Shown here: positions 1-7,153 of the stretch, in pieces
How the letters are laid out: the number at the start of each line of letters is the position of its first letter
Numbering within the stretch: position 1 is the first letter of the stretch
Translations under genes and position numbers: made by a program
Notes under the pieces: model-generated
Database searches by the model: none
Told to the model about the DNA's origin: nothing
The model's input: only the letters and a program-made list of their open reading frames with translations
Assembly (NCBI GenBank): GCA_964423645.1
Contig: CAYRFE010000026.1
Location: 1-49,644, forward strand
Direction: 5' to 3'
DNA from: CAYRFE01 sp964423645 [NCBI: uncultured bacterium]
GTDB lineage: Bacteria; Macinerneyibacteriota; Macinerneyibacteria; Macinerneyibacteriales
Length of the DNA stretch: 49,644 bases

Positions 1-60
1 AAAACATCTTAACAGATGTTGAGAATTACTGCAATAAACTTTTGGTTTATTTATTGTGCC

Positions 61-141
61 TCAACCAATACTATGATTCTTACCCAAAATATAAGATACA
101 AACCCTATAAGTAGTAACCAAAATATTAATACTTTTCTCAT
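61..141 (-). CDS. Possible 26-residue hydrophobic peptide
   Basis: A short reading frame begins MRKVLIFWLLLIGFVSYILG and stops after 26 residues. It looks like a bare signal or membrane segment. It follows the solute-binding protein gene on the same strand, and an AAGGAG lies at 155-160. That ribosome site is better spaced for a different start (ATG at 148) in another frame, which gives an unremarkable 22-residue peptide. It may be the remnant of a truncated secreted protein or not a gene at all. A 7-bp inverted repeat (AACATCT/AGATGTT, 3-20) lies downstream. Confidence 0.25.
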   Translation of the reverse strand: MRKVLIFWLLLIGFVSYILGKNHSIG

Positions 142-158
142 AATTCATCTACTTCTCC

Positions 159-890
159 TTAATTCATATACTTATTAAGAATTTCTCCATACAGAGATCC
201 TTGTTTTACAACGCCAAAACTTGCATTATATTCATCAATAAATTGCTTATCTACCGTTGTGTTATTAAACATGATATTTAACCCCTTAAAATCCAGAGGC
301 CCCATAACTACTTTAACTTTTAATCCCATCTTTTTAGCTAAAAATTTCCCTTCCCATTCATCAGCAACAACAACTATTAATTGTTTATTCCTTAAAGCTC
401 TGAAATTTTCTTCATCACTACCTCCAAAAAGACAAGAAAAGGGTTCTAAAGCTGATTTAGTAAGATCTGAGTAATAAAAATTTCTCTTCAATCCAACCAA
501 CCCTTTATATATTTCCATTACTCCAACTTCTTTATCTGAATCCAGAGCAAAAAATACTAAACTAACATTAATTATAGGCTCCTGTGAAATAGAACATGTT
601 TTAAAATACTTTCGATCGATATACTCAGTTATAATAAGAGGTATAAAAGCATCATAAGCTCCAATTAATGCTTGTTTTAAAACAAAATCTCTGTTTCCCA
701 TTTGAAAAGAAACTTTGTTTCCCATTTCCTTAGCAACTTCTCTCATAATATCCGGAAATATTCCAACTATTTGCCCAGAAGAATTCTTGTAACAATAGGG
801 AGGTTTATGGTAACACCCTACAACCAAGTCCTTAGCTAGGACACTCCCTAAATTCACAAACACTAATAAAAATAAAAAAATATTTTTCAT
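159..890 (-). CDS. Periplasmic amino-acid-type solute-binding protein (SBP family 3)
   Basis: The 243-residue product starts with a signal peptide (about residues 1-19, ending SVLA). The mature protein opens KDLVVGCYHKPPYCYKN, the usual beginning of family 3 extracellular solute-binding proteins, and has the GIFPDIMREVAKEMG segment that forms the first lobe. The length is normal for the family. These proteins bind an amino acid or similar small ligand in the periplasm and hand it to an ABC transporter or to a sensor domain. No permease or ATPase gene is nearby, so the partner is unknown. An AAGGAG at 898-903 sits 7 bases before the ATG. Two tiny coupled reading frames and a strong promoter lie just upstream and probably form its leader. 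The ligand cannot be told from sequence. Confidence 0.8.
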   Translation of the reverse strand: MKNIFLFLLVFVNLGSVLAKDLVVGCYHKPPYCYKNSSGQIVGIFPDIMREVAKEMGNKVSFQMGNRDFVLKQALIGAYDAFIPLIITEYIDRKYFKTCSISQEPIINVSLVFFALDSDKEVGVMEIYKGLVGLKRNFYYSDLTKSALEPFSCLFGGSDEENFRALRNKQLIVVVADEWEGKFLAKKMGLKVKVVMGPLDFKGLNIMFNNTTVDKQFIDEYNASFGVVKQGSLYGEILNKYMN

Positions 891-926
891 AATTAATCTC
901 CTTTTTAAAAATAAGTTAATTTCAAA

Positions 927-1013
927 TTAGTGATGCCCTAATAGCACATTTCTTTTTCCAAGATAGTCTTGCCAATCATAAAATTCGGATACGATTTGTT
1001 TTAAGTTATTCAT
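927..1013 (-). CDS. Tiny ORF of 28 residues, coupled to the preceding tiny ORF
   Basis: This frame (begins MNNLKQIVSEFYDWQDYLGK) starts with an ATGA overlap on the stop codon of the 22-residue frame at 1010-1078 and ends 36 bases before the solute-binding protein gene. Read together with a one-base slip, the two would give one protein of about 50 residues. Either this is a translationally coupled mini-operon or one small gene split by a frameshift. No family was recognised. Confidence 0.4.
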   Translation of the reverse strand: MNNLKQIVSEFYDWQDYLGKRNVLLGHH

Positions 1014-1078
1014 AAATATTCATCAATCGAATTGTGCATAACGTTAGCGAATACGCCATATGACGTGTATTTTTTCAT
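1010..1078 (-). CDS. Tiny ORF of 22 residues behind a strong promoter
   Basis: The frame begins MKKYTSYGVFANVMHNSIDE. It has a good GGAGG at 1086-1090, 7 bases before the ATG, and a TTGACA-N17-GATAGT promoter just upstream (1097-1125), so it is probably translated. It ends in ATGA, overlapping the next small frame. It could be a leader peptide for the solute-binding protein operon, or the first half of a frameshifted small gene. It has no recognisable domain. Confidence 0.45.
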   Translation of the reverse strand: MKKYTSYGVFANVMHNSIDEYL

Positions 1079-1096
1079 ATATCTTCCTCCCTATTG

Positions 1097-1125
1097 ACTA
1101 TCGTATATAAATAAATATATGTCAA
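1097..1125 (-). promoter_or_regulatory. Sigma-70 promoter next to the dif-like site at 1136
   Basis: Reading leftward, TTGACA (1125-1120), a 17-base spacer and GATAGT (1102-1097). It points away from the CATAA arm of the site at 1136-1163 toward the mini-ORFs and the solute-binding protein. The promoter at 5799-5827 has the same layout beside its own site. Confidence 0.6.
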
Positions 1126-1135
1126 TATAAATTCA

Positions 1136-1163
1136 ACGCCCCATAAGACCGTTTATGTTGAGC
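1136..1163 (+). other. dif-like Xer recombination site 1 (forward)
   Basis: Left arm ACGCCCCATAA, spacer GACCGT, right arm TTATGTTGAGC: 11+6+11 bases. The inner CATAA/TTATG dyad and the asymmetric outer arms are the architecture of dif sites bound by XerC (left) and XerD (right). It separates the solute-binding protein module from the FGE-fold gene module. Confidence 0.75.
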
Positions 1164-1290
1164 AATGCCCTACTCCGCGTTTTTGACAACACTGATACAA
1201 TCTGCTATACTTGATCTGCACAAATACTTTTTCCATTTCATTGTGCTCCTTTACCGCTCGAACACGGCCAATTCGGGCGGTTTTCTATTT

Positions 1291-1325
1291 ATCACGCTCT
1301 ATTCGCTTTTAAAACGGGCTTCAAA
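1291..1325 (+). repeat. Intergenic repeat B, copy 1
   Basis: A roughly 30-bp sequence with core CACGCTCTATTCGC followed by TTTTAAAACGGGCTTC. Close copies lie at 17385-17415 and 45844-45877, and a looser one at 22292-22341. It sits just after the terminator of a minus-strand FGE-fold gene. The function is unknown. Confidence 0.6.
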
Positions 1326-1331
1326 ATAAAA

Positions 1332-1352
1332 AAAGGCGAATGTTCTGCCTTT
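1332..1352 (-). terminator. Rho-independent terminator of the FGE-fold gene
   Basis: On the minus strand, AAAGGC, a 9-base loop and GCCTTT are followed by a run of T. It lies 28 bases after the stop codon at 1380. Confidence 0.65.
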
Positions 1353-1379
1353 ATTTACAATACATAAGAGTATTTATTT

Positions 1380-2267
1380 TCAATTGCTGCGAACAACCCG
1401 GAACCCCAAATCGTAGCACTGGATAAACGGACCGCCGTAGTTGCGATAGGCGACACCCGCTTCGGAGGCACTGCTCTCCCAACTGCTACCGCGAAACACA
1501 CGGAGACCGCCCGAAGTCGCCCCCTTATAGTTGGTGATCGAGCTTGCTGGGTACTCCTTTGCCCACCAATCCCAACACCATTCCCATACATTGCCACTCA
1601 TATCGTATAAACCTAGTTCATTCGGCTGTTTCGTGCCTACAGGATGGGTTTTGTAGCTGCTGTTTTCGTTATAACATGAATAATTACCAATACTGTTGTT
1701 TCCATTGCTGCCTGCAAAGAGTTTGGTATAGCCGGTTGTATTTACTTTACCAGGATTTTCACTATCCGCTCCCATCGCTGCCCACATCCATTCAATTTCT
1801 GTGGGTAAGCGATACCCGTCTGCGGACCAATCCGCTCGTACGGCATCCCATAAAGGATTATTTGTTGTCGGAACGCTCCCCCATCGGACGGGATTAGTGC
1901 TGCCGTTAATCGTATACAACGGAGTTAATCCTTCAAGCATACTCAATTTATTACAAAAAACCAACGCATGATACCAATTCACCTGTTGGACAGGATCTTG
2001 CTGCCCAGTTGAATTGTATGTATCGCTAGGATCATACCCCATTACCTTTTCAAACTGCTCACGCGTAATTTCCTTTTCGCTGATGTAGAATACCGAGACG
2101 GTGCTTATATTGTCATTTCCCTCATCACGCTGAAATGATCCAGCGGGCACATACTTTAACGTACCTATGGTCGGGGAAGTAAAATCACTTTCTTTTTGTG
2201 TAAAAGTCAATCCAACAAATAGTATTAACATACTCATGACGCACAGCATTCTTTTCGTGACCTTCAT
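1380..2267 (-). CDS. Secreted FGE/SUMF1-fold protein with a divergent C-terminal segment
   Basis: A 295-residue protein with a signal peptide (about 1-24). It has a formylglycine-generating-enzyme-type (C-type-lectin-like) domain from about residue 33 to the end: TLKYVPAGSFQRD, EKEITREQFEKVMGYDPSD, YRLPTEIEWMWAAMGA, LGLYDMSGNVWEWCWDWW, GFRVVRSN. In true FGE the segment after RGGS carries the catalytic cysteines. Here it reads RGSSWESSASEAGVAYR with none, so sulfatase activation is unlikely and a binding or display role is more likely. Residues 259-293 (1389-1493) correspond to the variable region of Treponema TvpA-type proteins and differ sharply from the paralogues in this window. It has a GGGAGG ribosome site and lies between two forward dif-like sites. 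Confidence 0.85.
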   Translation of the reverse strand: MKVTKRMLCVMSMLILFVGLTFTQKESDFTSPTIGTLKYVPAGSFQRDEGNDNISTVSVFYISEKEITREQFEKVMGYDPSDTYNSTGQQDPVQQVNWYHALVFCNKLSMLEGLTPLYTINGSTNPVRWGSVPTTNNPLWDAVRADWSADGYRLPTEIEWMWAAMGADSENPGKVNTTGYTKLFAGSNGNNSIGNYSCYNENSSYKTHPVGTKQPNELGLYDMSGNVWEWCWDWWAKEYPASSITNYKGATSGGLRVFRGSSWESSASEAGVAYRNYGGPFIQCYDLGFRVVRSN

Positions 2268-2316
2268 AGAGCCTCCCTTTTTATCCTTGCAAATAGCCTT
2301 AAAAACATCTTACCTA

Positions 2317-2345
2317 AATATACTTGATTAATTCTTCTTGAGCAA
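2317..2345 (-). promoter_or_regulatory. Promoter of the FGE-fold gene at 1380-2267
   Basis: TTGCTC (2345-2340), a 17-base spacer and TATATT (2322-2317), about 50 bases before the start codon. The bases TTTATTGC at its upstream end recur in the promoters at 8783 and 18522. Confidence 0.55.
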
Positions 2346-2397
2346 TAAACAAAGCGTTTTTTCCCCAATTTTAACCGTCTGTTCGGCATGGATTTCA

Positions 2398-2425
2398 GCG
2401 CCCCATAAGACCATTTATGTTGAGC
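2398..2425 (+). other. dif-like Xer recombination site 2 (forward)
   Basis: Left arm GCGCCCCATAA, spacer GACCAT, right arm TTATGTTGAGC. It forms an inverted pair with the site at 4512-4539 around the HTH/nucleotidyltransferase pair, and a direct pair with the site at 1136. Confidence 0.75.
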
Positions 2426-2606
2426 AAATATGATTTCTCTACCTCTCTTTTGTTCAGTTCGAAATAATTAAATCGCTTTAGACTCTTTCGTAACTATCGT
2501 ATAAAATCCGACCATATACAACATCGGCTCACTAAATTATTATTATAACATATCATAACATTTATGTTGCATTATAACATTGCGTATGTTAGGATGCTTA
2601 TACGGC

Positions 2607-2638
2607 GTTATCATGGCGCATAACAGGAGGAAAAGAGG
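2607..2638 (+). promoter_or_regulatory. Inverted repeat and ribosome site ahead of the HTH gene
   Basis: GTTAT (2607-2611) and ATAAC (2620-2624) flank 8 bases directly before an AGGAGG (2625-2630), with a second AGAGG at 2634-2638 at better distance from the ATG. Further ATAACAT/ATGTT copies lie at 2541-2590. This is likely the operator of an autoregulated toxin-antitoxin-like pair. Confidence 0.4.
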
Positions 2639-2646
2639 CGTATACT

Positions 2647-3627
2647 ATGGATTTTCTTACAAAAACAACTAGATATATTGCCGATTCATTAGGTATGTCT
2701 GTCGCATTGTCTGCTCAAACGCTTTTAGTGAATATACCACGTTATCTGACTGATCTGTATTCAATACACGAGATCATACTACACGGTCGCAACTTTTATA
2801 CTCTCATTCCTAAAACATCTGAAGATCCAATCCCAAGTCTTCTTAAAAAACATTGCACAACATTGGAAGGACTTCTCAAGCAACCAGTAATTTATCTATC
2901 GGCAACCATGACCGCATATACCCGGAAACAATGTGTGCGTTTAAATATTCAATTTGTAGTACCGTATAAGCAATTATATATCCCGATGCTTGCACTGGAT
3001 ATGACAGAACGCTTTACGCCTGTAAAAACCACCCGAAATATCCTTGGACCGGCCACACAAGCAGTGGTCTGTGTGATGTTTCTGTCTCCACACAACCAAA
3101 TGACGCTACAAATCGACACATGTGCTCAGGCACTTAACTACACAACAATGACCATAAGCAGAGCGTTTGATGAAATCGAAGCTCTGATTCCGGATATGAT
3201 TCAGAAACGAGGCCGTGAGCGTCTTCTTATGATGCCGAAGAATCGTCATGCCGTGTGGGAAACATTAGAGCCCGTATTAAAAACCCCGGTCTTGAACCGG
3301 ATATATCTGATGGAAAAACCGAAAGGCGTAACCCTCATCAAATCAGGCCTAACTGCTACAGCACATTATACCAATATTGCAGACACACTATATGAAGTCT
3401 ATGCGGTTCATCACTCGTTCATTAAATCAATTAAAAAAGAGAATGAAGGGATCATAATTCCGGTTGCAGAACCTCATGCAATTACAGTTGAGACTTGGCG
3501 GTATGATCCTATTCCGCTTTCACGTAATGGATATGTAGATCAACTCTCACTGTATCTCAGCCTTCGTAATGATGATAATGAACGCATACAGGCTGCATGC
3601 ACATCTCTGATCGGAGGTATTTTGTGA
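2647..3627 (+). CDS. HTH-type partner of a nucleotidyltransferase pair (putative antitoxin, AbiEi-like role)
   Basis: This 326-residue protein has no catalytic motif I recognise. The middle (about residues 135-200, from QAVVCVMFLSPHNQMTLQID to RGRERLLMMP) looks like a winged helix, and the C-terminus is mixed alpha/beta. Its stop codon overlaps the GTG start of the nucleotidyltransferase gene by 4 bases, so the two are translationally coupled. By analogy with AbiE systems it would be the DNA-binding antitoxin and repressor. The protein at 27252-28277 has a similar plan but stands second in its pair. The pair fills the module between inverted dif-like sites 2398 and 4512, the setting in which pdif modules usually carry toxin-antitoxin genes. 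The family assignment is inference. Confidence 0.6.
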   Translation: MDFLTKTTRYIADSLGMSVALSAQTLLVNIPRYLTDLYSIHEIILHGRNFYTLIPKTSEDPIPSLLKKHCTTLEGLLKQPVIYLSATMTAYTRKQCVRLNIQFVVPYKQLYIPMLALDMTERFTPVKTTRNILGPATQAVVCVMFLSPHNQMTLQIDTCAQALNYTTMTISRAFDEIEALIPDMIQKRGRERLLMMPKNRHAVWETLEPVLKTPVLNRIYLMEKPKGVTLIKSGLTATAHYTNIADTLYEVYAVHHSFIKSIKKENEGIIIPVAEPHAITVETWRYDPIPLSRNGYVDQLSLYLSLRNDDNERIQAACTSLIGGIL

Positions 3628-4385
3628 TACGAGGATTGGATATATTTAAAAAATCTTTTTCCCCTTTCCCGGATTGTTTTGTGATCATCGGCGGGACAGC
3701 ATGTGATTTATTATACGGAGAAGCGGGGCTTACCTTCCGTGCAACAAAAGACATTGATATGGTGTTGTGTCTTGATACCCCACGTCCGGATTTTGGAAGA
3801 ACTTTTTGGGATTTTATTACTAAAGGGCAGTATAATCATTGTGAAACAACAACTGCTTATACACAATATTATCGGTTTACGCATCCGTTTTCAAGTGAAT
3901 ATCCTCATATGATTGAATTGTTTTCACGCATCCCAAGCGGACTTTCGCTTCCTTCTCACGCGAAGATTACACCAATCCCCATGAGCGAGGACATATCGAG
4001 TCTTTCTGCAATCGTCTTAGATAAAGATTATTACACATTTCTTAATGCAGGAAAAACAATAGTGGAAGAACTTCCTGTTGCTAACGTAGCGCACCTGATT
4101 CCATTGAAGGCCAAGGCCTGGATAGACCTTACACAGCGAAAAGCAGACGGTGCTCATATCGATAGCACTGATATAAAAAAACACCGCAATGATATTGTGC
4201 GATTATTGCAATTACTCCCCAACACATTTATTATCGATCTTCCTGCATCGATCAACGAGGATATGATAACATGCAGAACGATGCTCACGAAGTGGACCGA
4301 TTTTAACGGCAAACTTGTAGGGAACACTGCTTTGACTCTCGGGATGTTGATTGACCAATTAACACGCATCTACAGATTACACTAA
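3624..4385 (+). CDS. AbiEii-like nucleotidyltransferase (putative toxin)
   Basis: Near the N-terminus the 253-residue product reads FVIIGGTACDLLY, then RATKDIDMVLCL. This is the GG...(T/S)xDxD active-site pattern of minimal nucleotidyltransferases of the AbiEii/DUF6036 kind. Such toxins transfer nucleotides to tRNA or other targets and arrest growth. The GTG at 3624 was chosen because GGAGG at 3613-3617 is correctly spaced before it and the GTGA overlaps the upstream stop. An in-frame ATG at 3597 lies inside the upstream gene and has no ribosome site. Right of the gene, 109 bases of apparently non-coding sequence lead to the accessory motif and reversed dif-like site at 4512. Confidence 0.7.
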   Translation: MIRGLDIFKKSFSPFPDCFVIIGGTACDLLYGEAGLTFRATKDIDMVLCLDTPRPDFGRTFWDFITKGQYNHCETTTAYTQYYRFTHPFSSEYPHMIELFSRIPSGLSLPSHAKITPIPMSEDISSLSAIVLDKDYYTFLNAGKTIVEELPVANVAHLIPLKAKAWIDLTQRKADGAHIDSTDIKKHRNDIVRLLQLLPNTFIIDLPASINEDMITCRTMLTKWTDFNGKLVGNTALTLGMLIDQLTRIYRLH

Positions 4386-4511
4386 CAAAGAAAGTCGTTG
4401 TTCAAGAAACTCTTATTGTTTGAAATAACTTCCAGCGTGCAGTGAAAAATAATATTCGTAACATTTCGGCACCCTACTTTTTTAGCTTATTTTTTGCACC
4501 AAATTAGTGCT

Positions 4512-4539
4512 ACTCAACATACCCTATGTTATCGGACGT
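4512..4539 (-). other. dif-like Xer recombination site 3 (reversed)
   Basis: On the plus strand ACTCAACATAC, CCTATG, TTATCGGACGT: the reversed form of the other sites, with one inner-arm base changed. It is preceded by GCACCAAATTAGTGC (4496-4510), an accessory motif shared with the reversed sites at 19489 and 11075. The following 70 bases, ending in ACGCATATATGCC, are shared with the site at 43614. Confidence 0.7.
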
Positions 4540-4664
4540 TATGAAAATAATTAATATAAGAAATAAAAACTACTTTAACGCATATATGCCGGTGTGTCAA
4601 TGCCGTAATAATGTAATTACAGGATTTTGAAACGCAAGTTCTGCCAGGTCTGTGTTAGTAGCCG

Positions 4665-5408
4665 TTATCCATGTAAAGCCTTTGATATTTCCCATACTCC
4701 TATTTTTGAAGGTTGAAAAAGTCCTGTGGGTTGGGATACGTTACCTGATAGAAAAACAAGACTTGTCATCAATTTCTCAGGTTTTTGTAAATTTTCCTTT
4801 GTTTTACTTAGGTGTTGACCAGCATACTCTTTAAAAAACAAATCGTAAATGTCTTTGTATTCCGTAAGAGTGTCATTCAAGTCAATTGTTTTGTTCGGTT
4901 GATCTGCATCAAAGCTGAACCATTTTGTGTAAAAACCTTCAGGAACAATTGTATCCGGTAATAAATTTTTAAATTTAGGTTCTATATAATTCGTTTGATT
5001 TGATTTAATTTTCTGAAAGTCTTTGATGAAATCACTTTGATTACCACAAATTAAAAAGTATGCTTTATGTTCTGCGTCAAGAAATAAGTATAATCTCATT
5101 AGGTCGTTAAAAATCCTTTGCTTCTCATCTTGCGTCCTTGTCGAGCCATTCTTGATATACTTAAACTCAAAAACTGCTTTTTCTTTAGAGTTCTTACTAA
5201 AAAATAGATCGAATCGTTTTCGTGAAAGTTTGGGATGGCTATATTCTAATACAATTTCATCAATATTTAACCTTTCTAAATATTCAGATGCTGGATACTT
5301 TATAGAGCTTTCACTAAGAACATAATTTCGTCCAACTGCAGATGTGTAACTTAGCCACCACATAATCGCAGTTGCCAACTGGTTTACGTTGACATCCTTT
5401 GTCGTCAT
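4665..5408 (-). CDS. PD-(D/E)XK-type nuclease-like protein in a two-gene module
   Basis: This 247-residue protein contains KRFDLFFSKNSKEKAVFEFKYIK (about residues 64-86). It is the D...ExK signature with flanking beta strands of PD-(D/E)XK nucleases, and a Q-containing helix follows. The C-terminal half (about 150-247) has no recognised domain. It overlaps the end of the small gene at 5405-5659 by an ATGA, so the two form a coupled operon. The pair lies alone between the dif-like sites at 4512 and 5837. The position and layout (a small first gene coupled to a putative toxic enzyme) resemble a toxin-antitoxin or anti-phage module. I do not recognise it as a named family. Confidence 0.65.
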   Translation of the reverse strand: MTTKDVNVNQLATAIMWWLSYTSAVGRNYVLSESSIKYPASEYLERLNIDEIVLEYSHPKLSRKRFDLFFSKNSKEKAVFEFKYIKNGSTRTQDEKQRIFNDLMRLYLFLDAEHKAYFLICGNQSDFIKDFQKIKSNQTNYIEPKFKNLLPDTIVPEGFYTKWFSFDADQPNKTIDLNDTLTEYKDIYDLFFKEYAGQHLSKTKENLQKPEKLMTSLVFLSGNVSQPTGLFQPSKIGVWEISKALHG

Positions 5409-5659
5409 AATTTTTGGTTTTTAAACTCTTTATAATCGAGTTCATTTATTCCACTTATAACGACTCTTACCCAAGGATTGTCAAGAAAAACCTCAATAAA
5501 ATCATTATAGCCCTTATTGCCAACATAATTGAAAACAGCTTCATTCATAATTGATGTCGGATTGTCTGTGTTCAGTCCACCCCGAAGAATAGCAACTTTG
5601 CCGACCGTAATATTATTATTTTTTTTAAGTTCTTGTTCAAAAATTTCAATTTTTAGCAT
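5405..5659 (-). CDS. Small 84-residue partner of the PD-(D/E)XK protein
   Basis: The product begins MLKIEIFEQELKKNNNITVG and has a compact alpha/beta look without known motifs. GAGGAGT at 5666-5672, 6 bases before the ATG at 5659, decides the start; the longer reading from 5737 adds a hydrophobic stretch without a ribosome site. It is the first gene of the operon, under the TTGACA promoter at 5799-5827. An antitoxin, immunity or accessory role for the nuclease is inference from context only. Confidence 0.55.
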   Translation of the reverse strand: MLKIEIFEQELKKNNNITVGKVAILRGGLNTDNPTSIMNEAVFNYVGNKGYNDFIEVFLDNPWVRVVISGINELDYKEFKNQKL

Positions 5660-5798
5660 TTTAATACTCCTCGTTGTTTGTTGAGTCGTTATAACTACGG
5701 TTAACATTAGCGTAAATATCATATCGCATATAATCACCCTTGTTTTTATGTACTAAGGAATATTTCAAATTTGTTTTCATACATTTACACCGCTACTA

Positions 5799-5827
5799 AG
5801 TATCGTATAAAATTTATTATTTGTCAA
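5799..5827 (-). promoter_or_regulatory. Promoter of the small-protein/nuclease operon
   Basis: TTGACA (5827-5822), a 17-base spacer and GATACT (5804-5799), reading leftward, beginning 10 bases from the CATAA arm of the site at 5837. It has the same layout as the promoter at 1097-1125. Confidence 0.65.
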
Positions 5828-5836
5828 TATGATTTC

Positions 5837-5865
5837 ATGTCCCATAAAACGCCTTTATGTTGAGC
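5837..5865 (+). other. dif-like Xer recombination site 4 (forward, 7-base spacer)
   Basis: Left arm ATGTCCCATAA, spacer AACGCCT (7 bases), right arm TTATGTTGAGC. The right arm is identical to the other forward sites. The spacer differs in sequence and length. Confidence 0.65.
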
Positions 5866-5888
5866 GACAGCCTATCCTAAAAGAAAAA

Positions 5889-5916
5889 GCACCTGCCATT
5901 TTGCGATTACCGGTGC
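5889..5916 (-). terminator. Possible terminator downstream of the WD40-FGE gene
   Basis: On the minus strand GCACC and GGTGC enclose an 18-base loop, followed by TTTTTCTTTT. The loop is long, so efficiency is uncertain. Confidence 0.4.
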
Positions 5917-5989
5917 CAAACATCCAAAAAATATTTCCCTCACACCCCTGCGCTCCCGGTCTGCTGCTTCGGCTTCGCGCCTCGCGCTG

Positions 5990-6007
5990 AGCCCGGTTTC
6001 GCGGGCT
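5990..6007. other. GC-rich hairpin just after the variable segment of the WD40-FGE gene
   Basis: AGCCCG and CGGGCT enclose a six-base loop that reads CGAAAC on the coding strand. It lies 15 bases beyond the stop codon in a markedly GC-rich stretch (5950-6015), unlike the surrounding DNA. DGR target genes often carry a GC-rich hairpin directly after their variable region; a simple transcription terminator is less likely because no T-run follows. Confidence 0.45.
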
Positions 6008-6021
6008 GCTCGTTGCAGAAC

Positions 6022-7104
6022 TCAGGGGCGAACAACCCGGAACCCTACACTGCTGCGCAGGGTAGACGGGTGGTCGTTAAAGCGATAGGCAACACTCGCG
6101 TCGGAGGCACCGCTGCGCCAACTGCCACCGCGTTTAACGCGGTCATCACCCGAAGCCGCTCCCTTATAGTTGGTGGTCGAGCCTGAGGGGTAGTTCTTTG
6201 TCCACCAATCCCAACACCATTCCCATACATTACCACTCATATCATACAGACCAAGTTCATTCGGCTGTTTCGTGCCTACGGGATGAGTAGTGCTGCCACT
6301 GTTCCAGCCAGCCCACGCATAATCACCTATATCATTAGTTCCGTTACTTCCGGCAAATGCTTTCGTATATCCTGTAGTGCCATTGACCGCGCCCATGGCT
6401 GCCCACATCCATTCCATTTCAGTGGGTAAACGATAGCCGTTGACATCCCAATTTGCAGTTACAGTCGGAACACTGCTCCAATCTGTGCTGTCCTTGATCG
6501 TATACACTGGGGTCAGACCTTCAAGCATACTCAGTTTATTACAAAAAACCAACGCACTATACCAATTCACCCGTTGGACAGGATCTTGCTGCCCAGTTGA
6601 ATTGTATGTAGCGCTAGGATCATATCCCATTATCCTTTTAAATTGTTCACGTGTAATTTCTTTCTCGCTCATGAAAAAAGCCGATACCTTGCTAGTATTT
6701 TTTGGATCTGATCCTATTTGAAAAGTACCCCCGGGTACATACTTCATTAATCCAATATTTGGAGATTTAAACTCATTAGATGAATTTGTATGCAAAACTA
6801 CAATGGTTTTTATACATAAACCAGATACTATATCCCACGTTTTAATCGTATTATCGCAGCTTCGTGATATAATAATTTTTCCATCAGACGAAAATGTAAT
6901 ATTGGAAATACTGTCTTCATGACCAACAAGTGTTCTATAATATGTATTATCAACAATATTCCATATAATGATTAAACTACCAGACCCCCATGAGATATAC
7001 CTCCCATCCGGAGACTTCGCAACACTTGTAATCATTCCATTAAGACTTTGTGAAAAAACACCTAGTAATACAATAGTACAAAGCATTGTTATACACTTTT
7101 TCAT
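6022..7104 (-). CDS. Secreted WD40 - FGE-fold fusion protein
   Basis: A 360-residue protein with a signal peptide (about 1-23). Two WD40 repeats follow (about 24-105: SVAKSPDGRYISWGSG...IIIWNIV, ITFSSDGKIIISRSCDNTIKTWDIV), then a complete FGE/SUMF1 domain (about 118-360) with YRLPTEMEWMWAAMGA, LGLYDMSGNVWEWCWDWW and GFRVVRP. Two blades cannot close a propeller, so they may dock on another WD40 protein, perhaps the product of the gene just upstream. The segment RGGSWRSGASDASVAYRFND (residues 325-344) lacks FGE catalytic cysteines and is the start of the putative variable region (6028-6132). The ribosome site is GGGAGG. It lies 49 bases after the WD40 gene at 7154-8689, probably in one operon. 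Confidence 0.85.
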   Translation of the reverse strand: MKKCITMLCTIVLLGVFSQSLNGMITSVAKSPDGRYISWGSGSLIIIWNIVDNTYYRTLVGHEDSISNITFSSDGKIIISRSCDNTIKTWDIVSGLCIKTIVVLHTNSSNEFKSPNIGLMKYVPGGTFQIGSDPKNTSKVSAFFMSEKEITREQFKRIMGYDPSATYNSTGQQDPVQRVNWYSALVFCNKLSMLEGLTPVYTIKDSTDWSSVPTVTANWDVNGYRLPTEMEWMWAAMGAVNGTTGYTKAFAGSNGTNDIGDYAWAGWNSGSTTHPVGTKQPNELGLYDMSGNVWEWCWDWWTKNYPSGSTTNYKGAASGDDRVKRGGSWRSGASDASVAYRFNDHPSTLRSSVGFRVVRP

Positions 7105-7153
7105 TCTACCCTCCCGGCATATTCTTATATTTATCTCATCTACATCTCTGTGA

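Noticed and set aside
3-24. A further dif-like site at the left edge
   Set aside because: ATGTTGAG matches part of the right arm, but there is no CATAA on the other side.
1136-1163. The repeated intergenic element read as integron attC sites
   Set aside because: GTTGAGC fits the attC core GTTRRRY, but the conserved unit is only 28 bases and lacks the paired R and L boxes. Its inner dyad and 6-base spacer fit Xer sites better. No integrase is seen.
1355-1597. Alternative frames opposite or within the variable ends of FGE genes (also 6045-6236 and 17450-17695)
   Set aside because: Out-of-frame readings of the same coding strand, without ribosome sites; their similarity to each other follows from the gene family.
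1380-2267. FGE-fold genes as active formylglycine-generating enzymes
   Set aside because: The catalytic cysteines after the RGGS motif are missing, and no sulfatase gene is near.
2567-2594. A further dif-like site (TATAA, CATTGC, GTATGTT)
   Set aside because: Both arms deviate in the inner bases, and the region is full of ATAACAT words that look like operator repeats of the HTH gene.
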